Positions 45,545 to 54,457 of a DNA stretch of 64,000 bases are shown here, piece after piece. The position numbers were made by a program, and so were the translations under genes. How positions within the stretch are numbered: the stretch's first letter is position 1; every line of letters begins with the position of its first letter. The notes below the pieces were generated by a model, which saw nothing but the letters and a program-made list of their open reading frames with translations, was not told the DNA's origin and searched no databases. Source of the DNA: Pseudomonas sp. R84 (GTDB lineage: Bacteria; Pseudomonadota; Gammaproteobacteria; Pseudomonadales; Pseudomonadaceae). The stretch is from contig NZ_CP019426.1 of NCBI RefSeq assembly GCF_009834515.1, positions 4,763,501-4,827,500 of the forward strand, in the 5' to 3' direction.

Positions 45545-46063
45545 ATGCCCCGGCGCTTATTCAAACGTTACATGCCCGACCCGACGAGCATCAGGGAACA
45601 CAAATCCTTACGCTTTCTCGGCAAGTTGCTGCATGACCCGAATCTCTGGCACCTCAATCGCCACTCGGTCGCCCGGGCGATGGCGGTCGGCCTGTTTGCT
45701 GCGTTCCTGCCGATTCCGGCGCAGATGCTGGTGGCCGCCGCCCTCGCCGTCATGGTGCGGGGGAACATGCCGATTGCGGTCAGCCTGGTGTGGCTGACCA
45801 ATCCGATCACCATGCCGGCGGTGTTCTTCTGTACGTATCAGGCTGGGGCGTTTTTGATGGACGTGCCTGCCCGGCATCTTCCGGATGAGCTGACCTGGGA
45901 ATGGATCAGCGGCGAGTTGTCGACGTTGTGGCAGCCGTTCTTGCTCGGTTCGGTAGTGGTAGGGCTGGTGCTTGGCGCCCTCGCCTATTGCCTGGTGATG
46001 ATGTATTGGCGTTGGTGGGTCGCGCGGCAATGGGCGCGGCGCAAGAAAAGCCGCATGCGCTGA
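45545..46063 (+). CDS. DUF2062 membrane protein
   Basis: The 172-residue protein has a basic N-terminus and three hydrophobic segments (about 46-68, 75-97 and 124-150). NRHSVARAMAVGLFAAFLPIPAQM and TNPITMPAVFF are typical of DUF2062. Function is unknown. It is divergent from comEC, the order I recall for PA2984-PA2985. A terminator hairpin follows the stop. Confidence 0.88.
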   Translation: MPRRLFKRYMPDPTSIREHKSLRFLGKLLHDPNLWHLNRHSVARAMAVGLFAAFLPIPAQMLVAAALAVMVRGNMPIAVSLVWLTNPITMPAVFFCTYQAGAFLMDVPARHLPDELTWEWISGELSTLWQPFLLGSVVVGLVLGALAYCLVMMYWRWWVARQWARRKKSRMR

Positions 46064-46067
46064 ATGC

Positions 46068-46097
46068 AAAACGGCCTCCGCAGTGGGAGGCCGTTTT
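46068..46097 (+). terminator. Intrinsic terminator after the DUF2062 gene
   Basis: AAAACGGCCTCC and GGGAGGCCGTTTT pair around GCAGT and end in T residues. The hairpin lies 5 bases after the stop codon. Confidence 0.88.
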
Positions 46098-46120
46098 GAT
46101 TTGTGGCGTCTGGATTGGCC

Positions 46121-46188
46121 CTATCGCGAGCAGGCTCACTCCTACATTGGAATGCGTTCCCCTGTAGGAGTGAGCCTGCTCGCGATGG
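46121..46188. repeat. REP pair (REPIN), 'CACTCCTACA' variant
   Basis: ATCGCGAGCAGGCTCACTCC and its inverted copy are separated by about 18 bases, between the convergent DUF2062 and ABC permease genes. It marks the boundary between the two conserved blocks of the window. Confidence 0.85.
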
Positions 46189-46206
46189 CCACGACTCGGT
46201 CTGGAG

Positions 46207-46986
46207 TCAGGTACGCATCCCGCGCCCACTCACCAGCAACCGTGCACAACCGAGATACAGCACCACCGTCGCCACCAGCATAAAGGTGATCGCAATGCCG
46301 ATCTTGATATCTGACACACCGAGAATGCCGTAACGGAAGGCGTTGACCATGTGCAACACCGGGTTGGCCAGCGACACGGTTTGCCAGAATGGCGGCAGCA
46401 GCGTGATCGAATAGAACACCCCACCCAGATAGGTCAGCGGCGTCAGCACAAAGGTCGGGATGATTGAAATATCATCGAAGTTGCGCGCAAACACCGCATT
46501 GATGAAGCCCAGCAGCGAGAAGATCGTTGCTGTCAGTACCACCACGAGAATAGTCACACCGAGGTGATGCACCTGCAAATGAGTGAAGAACAGCGACAGA
46601 ATCGTCACGATCACGCCGACCATCAGGCCACGCAACACCCCACCAATGGTGAAGCCGATCAGAATCGTGTGCGGCGACACCGGCGAGACCATCAGCTCTT
46701 CGATGGAGCGCTGGAACTTGCTGCCGAAGAAACTCGAGACGACATTGCCGTAGGAGTTGGTAATCACCGACATCATGATCAGCCCCGGCACGATGTACTC
46801 CATGTAGGTGAAGCCACCCATGTCGCCGATCTGCCGGCCGATCAGATTACCGAAGATCACAAAGTACAGAACCATAGTGATCGCTGGCGGCAGCAGGGTC
46901 TGCGGCCAGATCCGCGTGAAACGTTTGACCTCGCGGTAAACAATGGTCTGCAGCGCGACGAGGTTGGGACGGAATTCGGAACTCAT
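46207..46986 (-). CDS. ABC-2 type transporter permease (YadH-like)
   Basis: The 259-residue permease has six hydrophobic segments and the ABC-2 signature RSIEELMVSPVSPHTILIGF. It pairs with the ATPase encoded upstream (4-base overlap), forming an exporter of the YadGH type. The substrate is unknown. Confidence 0.9.
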   Translation of the reverse strand: MSSEFRPNLVALQTIVYREVKRFTRIWPQTLLPPAITMVLYFVIFGNLIGRQIGDMGGFTYMEYIVPGLIMMSVITNSYGNVVSSFFGSKFQRSIEELMVSPVSPHTILIGFTIGGVLRGLMVGVIVTILSLFFTHLQVHHLGVTILVVVLTATIFSLLGFINAVFARNFDDISIIPTFVLTPLTYLGGVFYSITLLPPFWQTVSLANPVLHMVNAFRYGILGVSDIKIGIAITFMLVATVVLYLGCARLLVSGRGMRT

Positions 46987-47915
46987 ACCGCCACCTTCGA
47001 CAGATTTTTCTCCACCAGGGACACGAACAGCTCCTCGAGGCGATTGGTTTTGTTACGCAGGCTCAATACTTCGATGTTCTGCTGCGCCAACTGGGTGAAC
47101 AACGCCGTGATGCCCATGGATTTGTCGACCTGGACTTCCAGGGTATGGCTGTCGATCAACCGCGCCGGATAGCCGAGCAATTGCGGCGCGACGCTCAAGT
47201 CGTTTTTCAGGTCCAGCAAGAAGGTTTCCACGTGCAGCTGGCCGAGCAATTGTTTCATGCTGGTGTTTTCGACGATGGTGCCGTGGTCGATGATGCCGAT
47301 GTTGCGGCACAACTGCTCAGCCTCTTCCAGATAGTGCGTGGTGAGGATGATGGTGATGCCTTTCTGGTTCAGTTCGGTGAGGAACGTCCACATCGACCGG
47401 CGCAGCTCGATATCGACGCCTGCGGTCGGTTCATCGAGGATCAGCAGACGTGGTTCATGGACCAGCGCACGGGCGATCATCAAACGGCGCTTCATGCCGC
47501 CGGACAACGACCGCGACGGCACGTCGCGCTTGTCCCACAGGCCCAGTTGAGTGAGGTACTGCTCGGCGCGTTCCTTGGCGATTTTCGCTGGAATGCCGTA
47601 GTAACCGGCCTGGGTCACGACGATGTCGAAAGTCTTTTCGAACTGATTGAAGTTGAATTCCTGGGGCACCACGCCGATCGAGCGCTTGAGCTGCGCAGGA
47701 TTTTTGTCGAGGTCGTGACCGAAGATATTCACCGTGCCGCTGGTCTTGTTGACCAGGGTCGAGAGTATGCCGATGGTCGTGGATTTGCCGGCACCGTTGG
47801 GGCCGAGCAAGGCGAAAAAGTCACCTTCGGCGACGTCCAGATCGATACCACTCAAGGCCTGGAACCCGTTGCCGTAGGTTTTGGTTAGCTGCCGGATGGA
47901 CAGAGCGGAACTCAT
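46983..47915 (-). CDS. ABC transporter ATP-binding protein (YadG-like)
   Basis: The 310-residue ATPase has Walker A GPNGAGKST (about 39-47), signature LSGGMKRRL, Walker B LLILDEPTAGVD and the H-loop TTHYLEEAEQL, followed by a ~70-residue C-terminal domain. The start at 47915 begins MSSALSIRQLTKTYGNG; no strong ribosome site is seen and an in-frame ATG at 47933 is possible. It drives the partner permease. Confidence 0.9.
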   Translation of the reverse strand: MSSALSIRQLTKTYGNGFQALSGIDLDVAEGDFFALLGPNGAGKSTTIGILSTLVNKTSGTVNIFGHDLDKNPAQLKRSIGVVPQEFNFNQFEKTFDIVVTQAGYYGIPAKIAKERAEQYLTQLGLWDKRDVPSRSLSGGMKRRLMIARALVHEPRLLILDEPTAGVDIELRRSMWTFLTELNQKGITIILTTHYLEEAEQLCRNIGIIDHGTIVENTSMKQLLGQLHVETFLLDLKNDLSVAPQLLGYPARLIDSHTLEVQVDKSMGITALFTQLAQQNIEVLSLRNKTNRLEELFVSLVEKNLSKVAV

Positions 47916-48038
47916 ATCTGATTTACGCACCATTGAAGGAAAAAAGGAGACGGCGGCGAAAGATCGAACCGCAGCGCAAGTGCGCAATGGTGCTTGCCGC
48001 CGCCGTACAAGTACAGTCAAGTGTGTCGATAGTAGGTA

Positions 48039-48662
48039 TTAAGTCAACGCGGTCATGACTGCTTTCTGGTAGGCCGGACGCTGCTTCAGGCGCTCGTACC
48101 AAGCCTGCACATGCGCTTGCGGGGCGCGTTCGATGGGCATCTCGAACCAGGCATAAATGAAACTGCCGAGCGGGATATCGCCCATGCCGATGTCTTGGCC
48201 GGAAAGATACGGTTGGCTGGCCAACGCCTCGTCGGCCATGCTCAGCAACTCGCTGCATTCCTTGATCGCGGCGTTGATCGCTGGCCAGTCCTGCTTGTCC
48301 GCCGGGGTGCGCAAGACGCCCCAGAACACCGTGCGGAATGGCCCGGCAAAACTCGACGTGGTCCAGTCCATCCACTTGTCGGCGATGGCGCGGGCTTGCG
48401 GATCGGCCGGATACCAAGCGCTATCAGGCGCATGCTTGGCCAGCAGATAACGCACGATGGCGTTGGATTCCCACAGCACGAAACCGTCGTCTTCGATCAC
48501 TGGCACCCGCCCGTTCGGGTTCATCGCCCGATACTCGGGTGTGTCGACCACGCCGAATGCGCCGCCGGCATCGATTGCCTCGTAGGCCAGGCCGAGCTCC
48601 TCGGCGGCCCACAATGGCTTCCTGACATTCGATGAGTTTTTCCGTCCCCAGATCTTCAGCAT
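48039..48662 (-). CDS. Glutathione S-transferase family protein
   Basis: The 207-residue protein has the thioredoxin-like N-terminal domain (MLKIWGRKNSSNVRKPLWAA, with SSN at the glutathione-activating position) and the cis-Pro loop VPVIEDDGFVLWESNAI, then a helical C-terminal domain. It resembles theta/zeta-type bacterial GSTs. The natural substrate is not known. I recall a GST at this place in P. aeruginosa (PA2813). Confidence 0.9.
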   Translation of the reverse strand: MLKIWGRKNSSNVRKPLWAAEELGLAYEAIDAGGAFGVVDTPEYRAMNPNGRVPVIEDDGFVLWESNAIVRYLLAKHAPDSAWYPADPQARAIADKWMDWTTSSFAGPFRTVFWGVLRTPADKQDWPAINAAIKECSELLSMADEALASQPYLSGQDIGMGDIPLGSFIYAWFEMPIERAPQAHVQAWYERLKQRPAYQKAVMTALT

Positions 48663-48705
48663 GACCGCCTCTTTGCAAATGCGTGGGCAGGCAGCATACG
48701 CCGGA

Positions 48706-49365
48706 TCAGACGCGGCTCAAATCACTCTGCATATCGCCCAGCAGTTGCGGCTGCTCATCAGTGAACAGATGCGGATAGCACTTTTGCAGATGTTCGAAGA
48801 AGAAGGTTTCCGGTACATCGGCGAATTGTCCGTGATCGACCAGATACTCCATCAACTGTGCACCGTCGCGGTTGAACGGGTGGAAAACGCTGTCGTTGAT
48901 GCCGTCGAACTCCAGTGGCGCGACGTTGAACAGCTCGCAGAGCTTCTGGTTGAACGCCGGGGTGGCTTTGACCCAGCGATCATTGAGAAAAAACTCGGTG
49001 TAGCCGTGCATGGCGAACATGTCGCTTTTCAATAACTCGAGCAGACGCGGGGTCGACAGGTGATTTTTCACATCGGCCAGGCCGATCCGCGCCGCGATTC
49101 CGCAATGCCGCGCGCAGCCCGCCAGCAGCGTGGCTTTCGGTACGCAATAACTCTCCGCCGTCGCCAATGCATAACTGCCACACAAAGTCTGCGGATCACG
49201 GCTGAAGGTGTAAGGGTTGTAGCGCACCGCCTCACGTACTGCGTAATAAAGATTGATCGCCTGCTCAAGCGGATCGCGGCTGGCGCCCCGATGCTGTTCG
49301 GCGAACTCCACCACCGCCGGGTGGTCACTATCGATGAAGCGGCCGGGGCTCAGATACTCGTGCAT
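48706..49365 (-). CDS. Transglutaminase-like domain protein
   Basis: The 219-residue protein has the transglutaminase core: a catalytic Cys in SYCVPKATLLAGCARHCGIA and the His in MHGYTEFFLNDRWVKATP. Bacterial members are often proteases or amidases rather than crosslinkers. The ATG at 49365 follows AGGAGATTGTCGTC and gives the compact domain; the open frame to 49530 has no good start. It is divergent from fadE. Confidence 0.88.
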   Translation of the reverse strand: MHEYLSPGRFIDSDHPAVVEFAEQHRGASRDPLEQAINLYYAVREAVRYNPYTFSRDPQTLCGSYALATAESYCVPKATLLAGCARHCGIAARIGLADVKNHLSTPRLLELLKSDMFAMHGYTEFFLNDRWVKATPAFNQKLCELFNVAPLEFDGINDSVFHPFNRDGAQLMEYLVDHGQFADVPETFFFEHLQKCYPHLFTDEQPQLLGDMQSDLSRV

Positions 49366-49613
49366 GACGACAATCTCCTGGGTGAGTCCCGAGTCTAGCG
49401 ACAGCTTCAGCACAGAGATAACGACGTTTCGGCCAAACTTGGACGCAAAGACGCGGGATCGGCGAACGATTTCCCACACGTGTTGCCCACCGAACCTACG
49501 AAAACCATCCGGGGTTTCCCACGATTTCAATCACCTTGGTCTGACCACCCGGTTTTACAGATGCCGTCTAAGCTCTGGAGGGTCGATTTGCCTTGGTTCA
49601 CGGAGGACTGAAT

Positions 49614-52061
49614 ATGCTGTTGTTGTGGATACTGGTTTTGATCGTTGGCGTGGCATATCTCGCCCACCGGCGTATTTCGCCTCTGCCCGCGTTGGGCATC
49701 GTTGCCGTCTACTTGCTGGCGATGGGTATTTTCAGTCATGCGCCGGGATGGCTGTTGCTGGTGTTCTGGGTCCTGCTGGCGGTGGTCGCTGCACCGTTGC
49801 TGCTGCCTGACCTGCGCCGCAAGCATTTCACGGCGCCGCTGTTCAACTGGTTTCAGAAAACCCTGCCGCCCATGTCGCAGACCGAACGCGACGCAATCGA
49901 TGCCGGCACTGTCTGGTGGGATGGCGAGCTGTTCAGCGGCCGTCCGGACTGGGACAAACTGCTGGCCTACCCCAAGGTGCAACTGAGCGAAGAAGAACAG
50001 GCCTTCATTGATGGCCCGACTGAAGAACTCTGCGCGATGGTCACTGACTGGCAGATCGGCCAGTCGATGGACTTGCCGCCGGAAGCCTGGGCGCACATCA
50101 AGGAACACGGCTTTTTTGCCCTGATCATTCCGAAAGAATTCGGTGGTAAAGGGTTCTCTGCTTACGCTCACTCGCAAGTGGCAATGAAACTGGCCACACG
50201 CAGCGGTGACCTCGCCTCCACCGTGATGGTGCCGAACTCACTCGGCCCGGCCGAACTGCTGTTGCATTACGGCACCGACAAACAACGCAATCACTACTTG
50301 CCACGCCTGGCCCGTGGCGATGACATCCCGTGCTTCGCCCTCACCGGCCCGCTTGCGGGTTCTGATGCCGGCGCGATGCCCGACACCGGCATCATCTGCA
50401 AAGGTCAGTGGAAAGGTCAGGAAGTCATCGGACTGCGCCTGAACTGGGAAAAGCGTTACATCACTCTTGGCCCCGTGGCCACCCTGCTCGGTCTGGCGTT
50501 CAAGGCGTATGACCCGGAGCACCTGCTCGGTGACAAGGAAGACCTCGGCATCAGTCTCGCACTGATCCCGACCGATACCGCTGGCGTCGAAATCGGTCGC
50601 CGTCACCTACCGTTGGGCGCGGCATTTATGAACGGCCCGAACTCGGGCAAGGACGTGTTCATCCCGCTGGACTTCCTCATCGGCGGTCAGGAAATGCTCG
50701 GCAAGGGCTGGATGATGCTGATGAACTGTCTGTCGGTGGGCCGTTCGATCTCGTTGCCGGCAGTCGGTACCGGGGCAGCCAAATTCACCAGTCTGGTAAC
50801 TGGTCAGTACGCGCAGATTCGTGAACAGTTCAATGTACCGCTGTCGGCCTTCGAAGGTATTCAGGAAGCCATGGCGCGCATCGGCGGCAACGCGTGGATG
50901 ATGGACGCGGCACGGATGCTCACCGCCAACGCAGTGGATCTCGGTGAGAAACCCTCGGTGCTTTCGGCGATCCTCAAGTACCACCTCACCGAGCGCGGCC
51001 GCGAGTGCATCAGCCACGCCATGGACGTGCACGGCGGTAAGGCGATCATCATGGGGCCGAACAACTACCTCGGGCGCAGCTGGAACGGTGCGCCGATCTT
51101 CATCACCGTGGAAGGCGCGAACATTCTTTCGCGCAACCTGATGATCTTCGGTCAGGGCGCGATTCGTTGCCATCCATTCGTGCTGAAGGAAATGGCTCTG
51201 GCGGGTCGTGAGGACAAGGATCAGGCGCTGAAAGAGTTCGATGGTCTGCTGCTCAAACACATTGGTTTCGCTGTGAGCAACGCTGCCAGCACGCTGGTAC
51301 TGAACTTGGGTTTCGGCCACTTCGAGCATGCGCCGGGCGACAAGATCAGTCAGGGTTACTTCCGCGCACTCAACCGTCAGGCAGCGGCGTTTGCCATGCT
51401 CGCCGACTTCAGCATGATGCTGCTCGGCGGCGAACTGAAGCGTCGCGAACGTCTGTCGGCCCGTTTGGGAGATGTGCTGAGCAACCTGTATCTGGCCTCT
51501 GCCGCGCTCAAGCGCTATCACGATCTGGATTCGCCGGCGTACATGGAGCCGCTGTTCCGATGGGCAATGGAAGAAAGTCTCGGCCAGGCGGAACGAGCAA
51601 TGGATGAGTTGCTGCGCAACTTCCCCAACAAGGTGTTCGGCTGCCTGCTGCGCGTCATCGTCTTCCCGTTTGGCCGTCGTCACAAAGGCCCGTCGGACAA
51701 ACTCGGAGCGGAAGTGGCTGGCGTCATTGGTCGCGCCAAGGGCGATCCGGCGCTGGAAGAACTGCTTGCCGGTTGCTATCGCCCACAGTCGGCAGACGAT
51801 GCGGTCGGCGCGCTGCAACACGCCAGCGATCTGCTGAATGCTGCGCAGCCATTACACAAAAAACTGCACACTTCGCTGAAAAGCGGTCAGGTCAAACCGG
51901 TGGCGGGCGAACACGCCATCGATGCAGCACTGGAGGCCGGAGTGTTGCAACCGGTGGAAGCGCAGAGCCTGCGCGATGCCGAAGCAGCGCGACGCAAGGT
52001 GATCGACGTCGATGATTTCGACAAAGAGGAGCTGGCGCTCGCAGAGGGCAAAGTCCGCTGA
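49614..52061 (+). CDS. fadE: Acyl-CoA dehydrogenase FadE
   Basis: The 815-residue enzyme is the large membrane-linked acyl-CoA dehydrogenase of beta-oxidation. It has two N-terminal hydrophobic helices (about 1-20 and 26-65), the acyl-CoA dehydrogenase fold (IPKEFGGKGFSAYAHSQVAM, CFALTGPLAGSDAGAMPDTG, EGIQEAMARIGG, DVHGGKAIIMGPNNYLGR) and a C-terminal DUF1974 extension. The ATG at 49614 follows GGAGGACTGAAT. Confidence 0.95.
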   Translation: MLLLWILVLIVGVAYLAHRRISPLPALGIVAVYLLAMGIFSHAPGWLLLVFWVLLAVVAAPLLLPDLRRKHFTAPLFNWFQKTLPPMSQTERDAIDAGTVWWDGELFSGRPDWDKLLAYPKVQLSEEEQAFIDGPTEELCAMVTDWQIGQSMDLPPEAWAHIKEHGFFALIIPKEFGGKGFSAYAHSQVAMKLATRSGDLASTVMVPNSLGPAELLLHYGTDKQRNHYLPRLARGDDIPCFALTGPLAGSDAGAMPDTGIICKGQWKGQEVIGLRLNWEKRYITLGPVATLLGLAFKAYDPEHLLGDKEDLGISLALIPTDTAGVEIGRRHLPLGAAFMNGPNSGKDVFIPLDFLIGGQEMLGKGWMMLMNCLSVGRSISLPAVGTGAAKFTSLVTGQYAQIREQFNVPLSAFEGIQEAMARIGGNAWMMDAARMLTANAVDLGEKPSVLSAILKYHLTERGRECISHAMDVHGGKAIIMGPNNYLGRSWNGAPIFITVEGANILSRNLMIFGQGAIRCHPFVLKEMALAGREDKDQALKEFDGLLLKHIGFAVSNAASTLVLNLGFGHFEHAPGDKISQGYFRALNRQAAAFAMLADFSMMLLGGELKRRERLSARLGDVLSNLYLASAALKRYHDLDSPAYMEPLFRWAMEESLGQAERAMDELLRNFPNKVFGCLLRVIVFPFGRRHKGPSDKLGAEVAGVIGRAKGDPALEELLAGCYRPQSADDAVGALQHASDLLNAAQPLHKKLHTSLKSGQVKPVAGEHAIDAALEAGVLQPVEAQSLRDAEAARRKVIDVDDFDKEELALAEGKVR

Positions 52062-52135
52062 TCCTGACAACCATGTCCAAGAGGGCGCAGGAGCTTTATA
52101 CTCCCGCGCCCGTTTTGCTCTTGAGGACTTATCTC

Positions 52136-52543
52136 GTGTCCAACGTCGTTGCCGATCATCTTGTTTTACTCGACCACCTGCGCAGCATCCTGGTCGCCGT
52201 AGGTGAGGCCGAACAGGTTCCCGAAGAAAGCCATGCCCTGTTCCTGGAGCGCTTCGACGAACTGCTCGCATCGCTGCCGATCGATCCGATCGAAAGCCAG
52301 TACCTGGGCCAGGACATCCTGACTCAAGTGATTAGCCGTTACCCGCAGATCGCCCACCTGATCCCGCGCGATCTGCTGTGGTTCTTCGCCGGTGACTGCC
52401 TGCACTACCTGTCCGATGAAGAGATCGACCTGTATCAGGCGCTGGAAGAGCGCCGTTACGAAGCTGAACAGAACGACGAACCGTTCGACTGGAATCAGGA
52501 AAAACAGCTGCTGGCGATGTCTGCTCAGGACAGCAAGCACTGA
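52136..52543 (+). CDS. Conserved Pseudomonas small protein (PA2817-like)
   Basis: The 135-residue soluble, acidic protein starts with GTG at 52136 (VSNVVADHLVLLDHLRSILV), preceded by GAGGACTT; an in-frame ATG at 52073 would add an implausible stretch. It contains DILTQVISRYPQIAHLIPRDLLWFFAGDCLHYL and an acidic tail. It looks like a small conserved gamma-proteobacterial family of unknown role. It follows fadE by 74 bases and may be co-transcribed. Confidence 0.85.
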   Translation: MSNVVADHLVLLDHLRSILVAVGEAEQVPEESHALFLERFDELLASLPIDPIESQYLGQDILTQVISRYPQIAHLIPRDLLWFFAGDCLHYLSDEEIDLYQALEERRYEAEQNDEPFDWNQEKQLLAMSAQDSKH

Positions 52544-52565
52544 TTTAACTGTTTGGTTGAAAATC

Positions 52566-52645
52566 AAAAGATCGCAGCCTTCGGCAGCTCCTACAGTGGA
52601 ATCACGCAATCCCCTGTAGGAGCTGCCGTAGGCTGCGATCTTTTG
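52566..52645. repeat. Inverted repeat 'AAAGATCGCAGCC' family, second copy
   Basis: CAAAAGATCGCAGCCTTCGG and its inverted copy enclose an inner pair (GCAGCTCCTACAG / CTGTAGGAGCTGC). It is the same family as 26943-27011 and again lies between convergent genes, where it can act as a two-way terminator. Confidence 0.8.
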
Positions 52646-52653
52646 CTTCTGCG

Positions 52654-53652
52654 TTACAGCAATCCCTCGCTTTCCGGTAATTCATACGCCATGGCTGCGT
52701 TACTCGCACTACCAGACTTGCCCGGCTTGCTCAAAGTCGGCTCTTTCTGCAGACACTCCACCAGATAGTCGATAAACACCCGCAACTTGGGAGGCAGATA
52801 GCGCGTCGGCGAATGCAGCAACCACAGTCCGCCATGGTAGGACGCCAGGAAAGTCCAGTCCGGCAGCACCTGCACAATCAACTTCTGCTCAAGTGCGTAA
52901 CGGGCGGTGAAATACGGCAGGCTGCCGATGCCAATGTGCTGCAACACCGCGCCCAAGCGCACGCCCGTATGATTGGCGGCATAGCGACCACGCACCCCTA
53001 CCGTCACCGCTTTGTTGCCTTTCTTGAATTTCCAGCGCGCATCGCTCGGAGTTTCCCCCAGATAAACACAGCTGTGATTGAGCAAATCATGGGGATGGGT
53101 CGGCGTGCCGTGTTCGGCCAGGTATTGCGGCGTGGCACAGAGCAGGTGGTCGATGGTCAGTAACTGCCGCCCAACCAGCCCGGCCGGGGGGCGATCGGTG
53201 ATGCGAATCGCCAGATCGACATGGTCGTCGATCAAATCGACCTGACGATCTTCCAGCAGCAACTCGACATCGACCTTGGGGTAGCGCCGCAAAAATTCAG
53301 GCATATGCGGATGGATCACGAAGCGACCCACTGCTTTCGGCACGCTGACGCGCACCAGACCTTCCGCTTCATGGGTAAACTGACCACTGATTTCCATCAC
53401 CGATTTGGCCGCGCTGACCATTTCCTGGCAGCGCTTGAACACCTCTTCGCCACCGTCACTCAAACGCAGCTTGCGCGTGGTGCGCTGCAACAACCGCGTG
53501 GCCAAGGCTTTTTCCAGCCGCGAAATACTGCGGCTCACCGCTGAGGGCGATGAGCCCAGTTGCCGAGCGGCTTCAGAGAAGCTGCCGGTCTCCACGACCT
53601 TGACGAAAATCGCCATTTCACCGAGCAGCGGTAGCGGCAGATTGATGCTCAC
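52654..53652 (-). CDS. LysR-family transcriptional regulator
   Basis: The 332-residue regulator has an N-terminal helix-turn-helix (about 10-65, with TGSFSEAARQLGSSPSAVSR) and the periplasmic-binding-like effector domain. The GTG at 53652 is preferred because AAGGA lies 10 bases upstream; a TTG at 53661 is too close to it. It is divergent from the alaX-oxygenase-lysE genes (91-base gap) and most likely regulates them. Its effector could be an amino acid. Confidence 0.9.
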   Translation of the reverse strand: MSINLPLPLLGEMAIFVKVVETGSFSEAARQLGSSPSAVSRSISRLEKALATRLLQRTTRKLRLSDGGEEVFKRCQEMVSAAKSVMEISGQFTHEAEGLVRVSVPKAVGRFVIHPHMPEFLRRYPKVDVELLLEDRQVDLIDDHVDLAIRITDRPPAGLVGRQLLTIDHLLCATPQYLAEHGTPTHPHDLLNHSCVYLGETPSDARWKFKKGNKAVTVGVRGRYAANHTGVRLGAVLQHIGIGSLPYFTARYALEQKLIVQVLPDWTFLASYHGGLWLLHSPTRYLPPKLRVFIDYLVECLQKEPTLSKPGKSGSASNAAMAYELPESEGLL

Positions 53653-53690
53653 AGCGCACAAGTCCTTTGATGTTTGAACGGATTATCACG

Positions 53691-53713
53691 TTATTGCACG
53701 ATTCATATAATAA
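53691..53713. promoter_or_regulatory. Inverted repeat in the LysR/alaX divergent region
   Basis: TTATT (53691-53695) and AATAA (53709-53713) flank 13 bases, in an AT-rich spot midway between the two divergent start codons. The spacing is close to the T-N11-A type sites bound by LysR proteins. It is a weak repeat and only a candidate. Confidence 0.4.
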
Positions 53714-53742
53714 AAAAAGAAACTTTAATAAGGGCATGGAAT

Positions 53743-54369
53743 ATGACGCTTCGCCTCTTTTTCCATAGTGATGACCTCAAGGCCAATGTGGAAGTCCTCG
53801 ACTGCACGCCCCAAGAGCACGAATTCGCCGTGGTATTGCGCGCCACACTGTTTCATCCGCAAGGCGGTGGCCAGCCGTGTGATACCGGCTGGATCGGCGA
53901 AAGCCAGGTAATGCGTGTGGTGCAGGAGCCAGAGCGGATCATTCATTTTGTTGACCGGCCGGTGGCGCTCGGCATGACCTGTATCCGCATCGACGAACAG
54001 CGCCGCCACTTCAACACGCGCATGCATTCAGCCGGTCACCTGATCGGGCATTTCGTTCAAGCACTGGGCTGGACGCCGATCAAGGCGCACCACTGGCCGG
54101 ATGAAGGCCGAGTGCAATTCAAACCCGGCGATGCCGCGCAGGAAGTCGACGCAGAGACCGTTCAATACGGCATTGGCCAGTGGATCGAGCACGATCTGCC
54201 GCGCCTGACCTCACTGCGCGAAGGCGCGCGGGAAATCAGTTTTGGTGACCTGCCCGCCTATGGCTGCGGCGGCACCCATGTACGCAGCCTGAAGGATCTG
54301 GGCACAGTCACGATCGCGTCCCTTTCGCAGAAGAAGGGCACGCTGTCCGTCCACTACCACGTGGATTGA
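53743..54369 (+). CDS. AlaX-type free-standing tRNA editing protein
   Basis: The 208-residue protein is the editing domain of alanyl-tRNA synthetase without the synthetase. It has the GGGQ loop (41-44, FHPQGGGQPCDTG) and the zinc ligands His95 and His99 (HSAGH) and Cys175 and His179 (CGGTH). Known AlaX proteins remove wrongly attached Ser or Gly from tRNA-Ala, and relatives clear other small residues. It is followed by an amino-acid-type oxygenase and a LysE exporter, which suggests a special proofreading task for the local product. Confidence 0.9.
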   Translation: MTLRLFFHSDDLKANVEVLDCTPQEHEFAVVLRATLFHPQGGGQPCDTGWIGESQVMRVVQEPERIIHFVDRPVALGMTCIRIDEQRRHFNTRMHSAGHLIGHFVQALGWTPIKAHHWPDEGRVQFKPGDAAQEVDAETVQYGIGQWIEHDLPRLTSLREGAREISFGDLPAYGCGGTHVRSLKDLGTVTIASLSQKKGTLSVHYHVD

Positions 54370-54374
54370 GCATT

Positions 54375-54428
54375 TCGGACGCTGCCTCACGCAACGTCCG
54401 ACGCCGGGGAACCGCATTCGCAGGTTCC
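54375..54428 (+). promoter_or_regulatory. Two successive hairpins between alaX and the oxygenase gene
   Basis: TCGGACG/CGTCCGA (54375-54381, 54395-54401) and GGAACC/GGTTCC (54408-54413, 54423-54428) are exact inverted repeats in the 88-base gap. Neither has a T tract. They may pause or process the transcript so that the two genes are expressed at different levels. Confidence 0.45.
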
Positions 54429-54457
54429 GTTGACTATCGATAGATGGACCTAAAAAA

